Shown here one piece after another: positions 34,801 to 46,837 of a stretch of 64,000 nt of DNA. The stretch spans positions 11,906,271-11,970,270 of the forward strand of contig OX578280.1 in the NCBI GenBank assembly GCA_951217055.1, read 5' to 3'. Numbering within the stretch: position 1 is the first letter of the stretch; every line of letters begins with the position of its first letter. The position numbers and the translations under genes were made by a program. This DNA is from Gerris lacustris. Taxonomy: Eukaryota; Arthropoda; Insecta; Hemiptera; Gerridae. Below the pieces are notes generated by a model, which was not told the origin of the DNA, made no database searches, and was given only the letters and a program-made list of their open reading frames with translations.

Positions 34801-37800
34801 TTTAACAATTTCATGTCTGTGCGTCAGTCACGTCCAAAAGGCTTTTGTTGGTTTTTAGGTACAATATTAAGCTCAATTCTGTTGTTAATACACATTTCGT
34901 TTAACAATTTCATGTCTGTGCGTCAGTCACGTCCAAAAGGCTTTTGTTGGTTTTTAGGTACAATATTAAGCTCAATTCTGTTGTTAATACACATTTCGTT
35001 TAACAATTTCATGTCTGTGCGTCAGTCACGTCCAAAAGGCTTTTGTTGGTTTTAGGTACAATATTAAGCTCAATTCTGTTGTTAATACACATTTCGTTTA
35101 ACAATTTCATGTCTGTGCGTCAGTCACGTCCAAAAGGCTTTTGTTGGTTTTAGGTACAATATTAAGCTCAATTCTGTTGTTAATACACATTTCGTTTAAC
35201 AATTTCATGTCTGTGCGTCAGTCACGTCCAAAAGGCTTTTGTTGGTTTTAGGTACAATATTAAGCTCAATTCTGTTGTTAATACACATTTCGTTTAACAA
35301 TTTCATGTCTGTGCGTCAGTCACGTCCAAAAGGCTTTTGTTGGTTTTAGGTACAATATTAAGCTCAATTCTGTTGTTAATACACATTTCGTTTAACAATT
35401 TCATGTCTGTGCGTCAGTCACGTCCAAAAGGCTTTTGTTGGTTTTAGGTACAATATTAAGCTCAATTCTGTTGTTAATACACATTTCGTTTAACAATTTC
35501 ATGTCTGTGCGTCAGTCACGTCCAAAAGGCTTTTGTTGGTTTTAGGTACAATATTAAGCTCAATTCTGTTGTTAATATACACTTTGTTATATGTATAGAT
35601 ATAGAAATACAATTAGAATTTTGAAATCTATTGAGAAACACTGTTCTCCACCCCATATTGAGCTACCAAAATGTTTTAATAGCCTAATCATCCGCAGAAT
35701 TGAGCCTAACATTATACCAGAAAACTAACAAAATCTGTAAAGCCGTTTGGACGTGATTGACACCCAGACAATTTTTTATTCTTCAATTCATCGGTACTAC
35801 TGATTTAGTGGAAATACAGAATTTGTTCCCAATCGGATAAATCTACAGATAATATTTATACAGGGTGGTCCAAAAGTCTCCCCCCCCCCCCTCTTAACTT
35901 TTGAACGGTTTGAGATAAATTAATGAAACTTAGGGGATCTCTACCATGCAAAGGGAAGTTTGTTTTCATGCAATCGCCCACTAGGGGCAACCACCCACTT
36001 TGCCCCCAGGCCACCCAACTTCAAAATTTCAAATTGGAATGTATATTTTTGATAGCATATTTAGATTCTACGTTGAAAAATAATAAACTTTTACTTTGTA
36101 ACTATTTTTTTTATCACCAATATTTTGCCCCCTGCAGGGGGGCAAGGATAGCAAAATAATGCTTCAGAAATAGTAAAAAAAAATAACTCTTAGATCGTTG
36201 TAAAATCTAAACGGTTAGAAATATAGTAATAAAACTTGGGGGATCTGTACCATGTAGAGGGAAGTGTGTATTCCTCTACTCGCGTACTAGGGGGAACCAC
36301 CATTTTGCCCCCAGGCGCTGAAATTTACCATTTTTATACCTTTGCCACCCTATAGGGGGCAAAATATTGGAGATAGAAAAAAATTTTGAAGTAAAATATT
36401 TTTATTTTTCGCTGTAGAATCTAAATCTGCTATCAAAAATATACTCTCTTGGTTAAAATTTTGAAGTTAGGTGGCGTGGGAGAAAAATGGGTGGTTGCCC
36501 CTACTTTGCGATTGCATGAAAACAAACTTCCCTTTACAAGGAACAGATACCCCAAGTTTCATTAATTTATCTCTAACCGTTTAGATTTACAACGTATTAT
36601 CGGAAAGGTTATTTTGCTATCTTTGCCCCCCTATAGGGGGCAAAATAGTTCAAAGTAAAAGTTTATTATTTTTCACCGTATAATCCAAATGCGGTATCAA
36701 AAATATACACTCCAATTTTAAATTTTAAAGTTGGGTGGCCTGGGGGCAAAGCGGGTGGTTGCCTCTAGTAGGCGATTGCATGAAAACAAACTTCCCTTTG
36801 CATGGTAGAGATTCCCAGAGTTTCATTAATTTATCTCAAACTGTTCAAAAGTTATGAGGAGGGGGGGAGACTTTTGGACCACCCTGTATATTTAAAATAA
36901 CTTTAGATTTGTGTAAATAGACTAACATTCATACATACTCTCAAAGTGTGTCCATGGATTGAGTGTACGTAAGGTGTAAATGATAAATATTTCGAGATAT
37001 TTTATGAAATTTGGGCCTCTGGGCATCAGTCCTTCTTGGTCTTAAATTAAGAAGTTAAAAAAAATACTCCATTTAATAAATATACAGGGTGTTGCCCCGA
37101 TGATTTTTCAAAAATTTTCAAGAGTGAAACTTATGAATATTAGAGCATTTTATTTTAAGAATTTATTCTACAGAAACTTTTTTTTGTCTCAAATTTCAAA
37201 AATTCAAGTGTCGGTGTGTTCACCAAAATTTTTTGAACCACCCTATCTTAAAAAGTACTCGTCAAATTTATATGAAATGTAGATGGTAGTTCATGATTTT
37301 CGTTGGTTTATTTGTTTAATAATTTTTTAAACCTTCACTGCTTCTTACCACGTGTGCAAAAAAGAAGAATAGGTTAGAAATAGAAATAGGTCCAAATATC
37401 ATTTAGCCATTTGTCAAATAATTGGACGCGAAAAAACTATGTGGCAAAAAATAATGGAATATTATTTTTTAAAACTTTCGGGTGTCTGATAAAAACGTGA
37501 TTATGAAAAACCTCTACAATAAATATCTATCCGTTTACGAGGTTCGCGAATCTGGCACCAAACGAGAAAAAGGTTGCCTATGCCTGGCTCGACAAGATAG
37601 GCTAGATAGTTTTTGTTTCAAGAGTTACATTTAGTCTGAAATATGTGTTCAAGAAATCCTGTAGTGGAATAAAAAAGTGTACATATTTCATATTTCAGAT
37701 GAACACAAAAATAAAACAGCCACATGTCAATCGGGAATAGTTTAGCTTTTTATCAGTGAAAGAATTTTCAGAATTCGATCAGTAATTTCTGAGATTACCT

Positions 37801-39900
37801 CCTACTGACTAACAAACATACAAACATTTACCTCCTTATATAATACTAGAAAAACCCGGCGCAGACGTTGTCCTGCCTATGTATAGTAATTTACCTCTGT
37901 CTACTTAGTAGTAGTAGTCTAGTACTTCCTACTAGAACGTGTAGGACGAACCACTTGTTCGAACCTTGCAATTAGGCCATCACTTAGGCCCTTTTTACAA
38001 CCCGCGGTAGTGAGTTCCAGCCACTTCACACATCATACATATGTACATTTGTACCGCCGAAGCGAGTATGATGTGATCAATAGTGAGCCATATAAATCAG
38101 AGTGTCACGGCGAGGAATCGAACCCTGTCTCGTTCCACTCAAGATTCAGTGATGGCCGAGCAGACGTGGTTTAACCCGCACGGCCACGCTGGCTCTCTCT
38201 GTCTACTTAAATATGGGTGATGCTTATGTAATGTAGGGTCTCTATTGGTTGTAGAATAATAAAAGATGCCTTATACTGATGAGATTCCATAATCTTTATT
38301 GGTATAAATAGATAATGAATTATATACATTTTTTTATTAATAATTCATGCGAATAAACAATATTATTCACTATTCCATTCGCTATATAATTGAACTTAAA
38401 ATAAATTAAATTTCTCTTTCAACACTGAAGTTTCAAAAAGAATATCTTACCTCTCTACAACTGTTCTCACCAACACTTTCTGGCAAAAAAAGAAAGCACC
38501 ACCCATTGTTGACAGTTTTATAAACACAACCGCAATTCGTCGTAAGATATTTATTTATCCAGATTCACCCTATTCTCTTCTCCAATACAGCATAATGATT
38601 ACTCCGGTTCACACTAGAAAACTTGAAGATTATACCAAATACCCTACCGGTGTCAGGAACGCGATGTTTTGGGACGATGTTTATCATCATTGGCCCGAAA
38701 ATCAATATATTTTTACAGATGGCTCCAAAACGGACGACAATGTGGGTTGTGCTTACTTAAATTTTTCTCAAAATAAATTCAGAGGACTCAAACTCAACAA
38801 TTGCTTCTCAAGTTATTCAGCGGAATTAGTTGCGATCGTCGAAGCACTAAAACACATATCTAAAACAAACTTCAATTCCTTTACCATATTTACAGATAGT
38901 CTTAGTGCAGTTCAAGCTTTAAATAACCTGAATTCAAACATGATTGACAACTATATTCTATGCGAAATCTTGAGAATCCACTACCATCTGTTGCAGGAAA
39001 GTAAAAGAGTAGTGTTTGTCTGGTTAAAAGGACACGCGGGTATTGCTCCGAACGAACGAGTCGACCACATAGCTAAAGAAAGCAGTATTAACCACGAGTT
39101 AGCTATTGACTACGGAATAATGTATCAAGTACAATATCGCGATTTATACCACCAGATAAAACTCCCAGCCTACGAGCAATGGCAACTATGGTACAACAAC
39201 ACTACCAGCGGCGCCTTTTATAAATCTTTAGTACCGAAGATCAACTTCAACCCGTGGTACAAAGAAGTTGCTAGTAATAGGACCATGGTCGTTAGTATTT
39301 CTAGACTGCGAGCAAATCATGGTATATGCAATCATTACTTACACAAAATAGGTAAATCCGAATCCCCAATATGTTCAGTTTGTAATGTGCCAGAAACCCT
39401 AGAGCATCTAATAATGGAGTGTATCAAATTCAGTGTACCGAGAGCAACAATGTTTTTCCACCTTCATAAACAAATATTGCAACAACCGTTCAACTATATG
39501 TCCCTTCTAGCGTCGAACTTGGAACCAATATATAATATAATTTTCAATTTTTTGAAACAAGCCAAATTACACGTATAAACTATTAAAAAGACAATATACA
39601 AACGTTATCTTATTCTGTTTACTATACTATCATTAATTTACTTATTATCTGTAATATTATCATTATTGTTTTTTAATTTAATTTATTTTTATTTTATTTA
39701 TTCAATTTCTTTTTTAATATGTTATTAGTCAACATAACCACTCATTTATAATCTACGTTCAAATACCTGTTTTATTCTACTCTGTATTATTTGCTTAATC
39801 TGTAATTAAGACATCAATTAACATATCGTATCAGTATCAGAGGGAAATAAGGGTTCCCCTCTTTTCTCTTTTCATGGCTGTATGTTGTGCAAACAAATGC

Positions 39901-39944
<44 letters not shown>

Positions 39945-42900
39945 TAAAATAAATTAGTCAAATGCTAATTATTTGCGTAACCCGAGTGGTTAATCGATAT
40001 TTTTTGTTTTCTGATTTGGTACATAGATTATAGATGTACAATGTTTTTGGAGTTCCTACTCTGGAGTAAGCAACATATTATAGTTGACGAAAAACATAGA
40101 TTCTAATTTTTAATTTTAAAGCATTTTTTCATCAGCTTTTCCATTTTTACCCCTCTTTTATGAAAATATGATAAAAGTGTAACAACAACAATTACTGTTT
40201 TCTCAAAGAGCTTTCCAACAACATTTATCATGAAGGGTATATACTATTTTGACTTTTGTACCCCTTACCCTGTACCCCTGTGTACCAAAATTTAAATTTT
40301 GAAATCATATAATCCTTCTCCATGAAATAAAAAATCATATATGTGCCAACTTTCATGGTGATCGGTCAAACGGGGTCAAAGTCTATAAATTACAAAAGAC
40401 AGACATACATTTATAATATACATATAGATTAATATAGATATAATAAATAAATACTAGTACATCACCGCAAGGGAAAGAAAAGATTATTAGAAACAATTTT
40501 TTGTACAAGTATGTAAAATCCACTCATTATACAGGGTGACTTGCGTTATATGTGAAAAAATTAAAAATAGGTTGTTCTACGTTTCATGGGCCACAAAAAA
40601 TGCTATATAAACCATGGTTAGGGTGGGCCGAAAATCCCGAACTTTTAAAAACGAAAGACGGGTAGCGATAAAAACTTGTGTACCCATGAGAGGGCACCGT
40701 GTGCCAAATTTCAGCCAAATCGATTGGCACTTATGTCTCCCGACGGGGCCTTGAAGTTTCCGATTTTCTAAAAAAAAAACTACAAAAATTATGTATATAT
40801 GCGATTTATTCGTTAACAATATATTTTACTGCGCTTTTGAAATGTATAGGCATTAATGTTCACTATTAATGTGCTTAATTAAAATGATAAATCTAAAAAT
40901 TATCATTTTCTAATTAAATGCATCAAGATCAAGTACATAATATGTACTTTCATTGTGTATATATTATATATACAATCAACCACCAAATGCAGCAGGCAAC
41001 ACTTACTTAATTTAACTCGCAGCTCATTTATGGATGATGTTAGTGGCAAAAATGTATATTTAAATTTATTTTCGAAACTTGTTTCGTATATAACACAAAT
41101 ATAATTTAAAATTTTTACTGTTTTGTATAAGGGGGCTTTTGAATGTAATATGACCAAGTTGAATAAAAAATATTGAAATCTCCAAGTTGAATGTAATTGA
41201 ATGTAATATGATGTCCAAGTTGAATGTAATTGAATGTAATATGATGTCCAAGTTGAATGTAATATGACCAACTTAAACTGGAGTTAGATGAGGAGTAATT
41301 ATACTGGCAGAATATCGATTGGGTAAACCATTACAATGATCTATTTGCCAGTTACATTGTAATAAATTACAACGATGGCACATAATTTAACATTTAGATA
41401 GAAAAAAAAGAGGACCGTATACTTTTTCCGGGCTTATTGGAAAAGAATTGTTAAACTGTGAAAGCAAGATTGTTTTGAGCCAATCAAGACACTTCAAAAT
41501 ATAGTACACCCTTCGTAAAAGTAGTGACTAAAAATAATTGCTAGAGATGTCATTGGCTGTATCTAAAGGATGTTGCTCCGCAGACACAAAAAATAGAAAC
41601 CCTGGGAAAATGGCCCATAACCGATGGTTAATTACTGTCAATCGCCTTCTTCGGCTGTACATATTATCTGAAAATCACCCTTCTGATGAATTAAAGCTCT
41701 AGTGACGGATGTTTAAAAAGTATATGGACCATCTTGGTTTATCATTAAACAGCAAAATTCAATAAGTGATGGCTCAAAGAATCATATAGATTAAAAGCTT
41801 AGGGTTAGATACTTGGATCATGATTTGAAACAAATCATCGACCCAGTTATGCAAAGGAATGCTTACTTTGCTCACCCGAAAACCTAATACTGGCAATGAT
41901 ATATGATGACGATGAAGGGATGCTTACTTTGCTCACCCGAAAACCTTATACTGGCAATGATATATGATGACGATGAAGGGATGCTTACTTTGCTCACCCG
42001 AAAACCTTATACTGGCAATGATATATGATGACGATGAAGGGATGCTTACTTTGCTCACCCGAAAACCTTATACTGGCAATGATATATGATGACGATGAAG
42101 GGATGCTTACTTTGCTCACCCGAAAACCTTATACTGGCAATGATATATGATGACGATGAAGGGATGCTTACTTTGCTCACCCGAAAACCTTATACTGGCA
42201 ATGATATATGATGACGATGAAGGGATGCTTACTTTGCTCACCCGAAAACCTTATACTGGCAATGATATATGATGACGATGAAGGGATGCTTACTTTGCTC
42301 ACCCGAAAACCTTATACTGGCAATGATATATGATGACGATGAAGGGATGCTTACTTTGCTCACCCGAAAACCTTATACTGGCAATGATATATGATGACGA
42401 TGAAGGGATGCTTACTTTGCTCACCCGAAAACCTTATACTGGCAATGATATATGATGACGATGAAGGGATGCTTACTTTGCTCACCCGAAAACCTTATAC
42501 TGGCAATGATATATGATGACGATGAAGGGATGCTTACTTTGCTCACCCGAAAACCTTATACTGGCAATGATATATGATGACGATGAAGGGATGCTTACTT
42601 TGCTCACCCGAAAACCTTATACTGGCAATGATATATGATGACGATGAAGGGATGCTTACTTTGCTCACCCGAAAACCTTATACTGGCAATGATATATGAT
42701 GACGATGATGATATATACATAATTTTTGTAGTTTTTTTTTTAGCAAATTGGAAACTTCAAGGCCCCGTCGGGAGACCTAAGTGTCAACCGATTTGGCTGA
42801 AATTTGGCACACGGTGTCCTCTCATGGGTACACAAGTTTTTATCGCTACCCGTCTTTCGATTTCAAAAGTTCGGGATTTTCGGCCCACCCTAACCATGGG

Positions 42901-45900
42901 TCAAATCTTAACCGTTTTCCCTCAAGGTCAAATTTTATGATATTTTTAAGATCGCATACCTTTTCTTATAAAAATGCTTATTGCTCCAAAATTATAAATG
43001 CTAAAACAAAATGTTTGGTATCGTTGTAAAGCTGACAAATTTTCCAATAAGAAAAGTGTAATTTAAATTTCCATGCCCTCAAATTACATAAAATCTAAAT
43101 GTATACAAATTTTTTTAAGAAAAAAATTAAAAAATCAATTGCTTTGTGGTTCTATAACTTGGTAAACAACCGAGCTTAAAATTTTCGGACTTCAGGAAAA
43201 ACTTCCTTATTTACTAACGCTTCGATCGATATTAATATTATTACCCATTCATTGGGCGGAAATTTTATTAAACTTCGCTAAGTAACCAAGAAACGTGTTT
43301 ATTGTGGCAATTCTTGCCTTACAGGTGAGTAAATAATTAAAAACAAACAAGGTTGGTTTAGTATACTCATCTTTGTGTCAACAATAGCAACAATAAACAT
43401 GTTTCTATTTCACTTTCAACGAAGTTTACTGAAAATTCCACCTTAAGTATGGGTAATAATATTAATATTATATTGATCGAAACGTTAGTCAATAAGAAAG
43501 TTTTTCCTGGAGTCCGAAAAGTTTGAGCTGGGTTCTTTACCAAGACATGGGATCTCAAAAAAAAAAAAAAATTAATTTTTTTCTTAAAAATAAAATGTTT
43601 GTCATATAATTTGAAGGCATGAAAATTAAAATTAAATTTTTCTTATAAGCAATTTTGTCAGATTTACAAGGGTGCCAAACATTTTATTCTAGCTTTTATA
43701 CTTTTGTTGCAATAAGCATTTTTATGAGCAAAGGTATGTAATCTTAAAAAAATCATGAAATTTGATTTTGTGGGAGAACGGTTAAGATTTGACCCATGGT
43801 TTATACAGTGTTTTTGTAGCCCTTTAGGCGTAGAACAACCTACTTAATTTTTTTCACATATATTGCCAGTCACCCTGTATATTATTAATTACTGACCCAT
43901 TTCATTGAAAATTTAAGATGTCCTAGGTGTAAAAATGTATTGGACATATTAACAACTAGGCATGTTAGTACTATTTGTAATGAAATAGGGGGGGGGGGGG
44001 GGGTACCAAACTAAAAGAGTGCCCTTATATCTAAGTTGAGGTTCATAATTTCCCACTAACTCATAGTATTTGGTTCTGCAGGAACCGGGTAAGACTTGGA
44101 ACTACGAATTTGAAGAAGATAACTCCACACTCAGAGGATATGCCCATAAAAGTGATCGTAAAAAATGAAAAATATGGTGATAAAAGACTTACTGAAGATA
44201 TCGCATTGGCTCAACTTTATAAAGATGTTGTTTTCACAGGTGAATACAGCTTAATTTTCTTTAATGTATGATTAATAAGTAACTTTTACTCAGCGTTAAT
44301 TACATGAATTCAGTCTGGTAACAATAATAATGCCTATTTTACCATATAGATAAGAATGTTATCAAACTATGTTAAAATAAAGGTATATTATTCGCTTACA
44401 TCAGTCACGTCATAGTTCATTCACCGTTCAGTTACATTTCATAGACGTTCAGCTAAAATTATAGTTCTATAAACATCTATCCGTAATTCTTTAGTTACTA
44501 AAGGTTGACCAAGAAGTCATGGAAATCTGAGGAGTGCGCTAGTGTCGTTGTTTTGGTGTCATGTATAGTCAGTTTTTAATCAAATAGACCACTGTCAAAA
44601 TTCGCAGTGTTGTTCTTTTGTTATAATAACTTTATTTTTGATAACTTCTTATTGTTTTTTGCAACAGTCAACACTGAAGCTGATAAGAAATCACTAATAA
44701 TATACGATAATATCTTAATATTATTATTTATTGATTATTCATAATAATATTCTTTAAATCTAAGTCGATTTTCTTCTTTCTTAATCTATTTGTTTTCCTC
44801 TTTATTTCTGAGTTTGATTTGTATTTAGGACAGTTGTGACTATAATTCGTACCGTATAAAAACAAACAAAACAGGAAACCCAGCAGATTGGAAACCTTCC
44901 TGTTGTTATTCGTGAGATTTGACATAATTGCGCATGTCATACAAGCTAGAAATGGGTATTTTCTATACACCCGACTGTACTGACTCTGGCAATACTCCGA
45001 AGTTCCGACTTTAAACGAAGCTAAGCTTTCAGTTTCTCCTGTGTTCATGACTTCTTGGTCGACCTTTAATACATCTCAGAACTAACACGGAACGGAGATG
45101 TACCGTAACTCATGCGTTTGAATAGACCTTAAAAGATATGTTCCTGTAAAGGCAGCGTCTAGAATTAAATAAATTCTAATCTATTTCTTCAAATTGCTGA
45201 AGCCATATGGATATTAGAGGTGTTATAAGCATTTATATTGACTCATAAAAACACCTAACTAAATTGAACTTAGTTGTAATACATACAGGGTGGGCAAAAA
45301 ACCGAACTTTATGTGTTCAAAAAATCGGTCCGAGACAACTCAGACAAACTTTCTCATATACGAGTTCATAATTATTTAGCCCATTGTTTTCCATTTATTA
45401 GTTTTCGTATGTAAATTTAATTATTATTGTGCATTTCATTAAAATTTATCATAAAAATAACTTGTCCCGGGCGGGGAATCGAACCCAGGGCTCTCTCGGT
45501 CCGCGTTTTAAGCTTTTTTCTCAGGAACTAGATTTTTCCCGGGAAAACGGCTTATATCGTTGGATTCGTATTTAAATGGACTATATTTTAGAATTTTTTA
45601 ATCAAAATCGTCGGAACCGTTTTCGAGGAATAATTTTTTTTTCACGTTTTTAAGATAAAATTCATTTCTCGATTTCGCCTCGGGGTATGATTTTTCTGAA
45701 CATGTATGCCAAATTTCGTCAAAATCTGCCCAGTAGTTTAGGCTCCAGGCGTCTGCACAGACGACAGACGACAGACAGACATTTTTTAAAAACCACTTTT
45801 TTGGACTCAGGGGAACCTCAAAACGTGTAACTCCATCAAAATCTCAAAATCGAATTTTCGCGCCATCACAGTACTTTCTCTTTATATGAGAAAGGAAAAA

Positions 45901-46805
45901 TCAGTTGTTATTCCAATTAAGAAATTAATTTCTTGAAATCGCATATATTAAGATTGTTTTAATTCAAAAATAAAAATATAAAACGTTTGTAGAAAAAAAA
46001 AGAAATTAAATAAAGATTCACAAATCAAATCAAATAAAAAAAATCAATACTTTCTCTTTATATGAGAAAGTAAAAAGTGCAGCAGGGGGTAATTGGCATG
46101 GGAATATATGCTGTCGGGACAAGGAACAGTGAAGGATATTCATTGCAAGAAAGCAGGGGGCAATTGGAAAATGCAATGACACATCGGGGGTCAATCTAAA
46201 TAAAGCAAGTCGGGACAAGGAACTATGACGGATATTTTTATTACAGGGGAGCAGGGGGGTAATTGGAGAGCAATGACAGCATGTGAATATATTTCGTCGG
46301 GACCGGAAACAATGAAGGTTACACCCTGTAGATGGAGAAGGAAGCTCATCAAATATCAGAAATGTGCTTTTTTTATCCCTCGATAAGCTATGCAAATCCG
46401 TGAACAAAAGAACAATTTTCTCGAGAATGGGAAAAAGCAGGATGTCATCTTGAGTCCCAATTCCTGGTCTGTTCATTGCAAAAAATAAATAAATTATGCT
46501 ATTTTTTAGAGGAAACTTTTCTCAGTGTATAGTTCAGCTTCTGCAATAGATAGTGATATAAAGTTTGCGGGGTCTGAAAACTACATTCTTTTACTTTAAA
46601 ATTCATATCAAGGGTCCTTAAAAATGTCGTTGTCTGGTATAGTAGTTTTGATTGAGAATAGCCAACCATATGGTGACATTAAATAACTACCCGTACAACG
46701 ACTATTTAAGACCCTAATTCAAACCGTCATTGCTTATCATGGTTTTCACCCAATAGTTTAGTTGAAGCGAGCGTAAGCGAGCTCCTTACATTCAACGAAA
46801 TATGC

Positions 46806-46837
<32 letters not shown>

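Larger units (their letters stand above)
40532..43877. mobile_element. 3.3-kb composite foldback element
   Basis: The ends are CAGGGTGACTTGCGTTATATG and an imperfect inverse, about 85 bp, flanked by TA. A sub-arm 40615-40802 is inverted at 42715-42893. From 42893 a second palindrome runs to 43800 around about 43340. The section 40803-42714 (transposon ORF relic and 61-bp array) is enclosed between arms. It is in intron 4 of gene B. Confidence 0.8.

Noticed and set aside
34813..35055. ORF with a repeated 33-residue unit ([14 protein letters not shown])
   Set aside because: It exists only because the first repeat units are 99 bp. It breaks as soon as the units become 98 bp.
38595..39578. Domesticated RNase H host gene
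   Set aside because: The frame continues upstream to a 5'-truncation point flanked by a target duplication and ends with a poly(A) tail, so it is simply a LINE insertion.
46330..46450. Short plus-strand open stretch ([20 protein letters not shown])
   Set aside because: No splice sites that fit the phase of gene B and no similarity to gene A at this place. Probably chance or repeat-derived.
46030..46476. 148-codon minus-strand ORF
   Set aside because: Most of it is three copies of an ~80-95-bp repeat read through, it starts in low-complexity sequence and has no recognisable domain.
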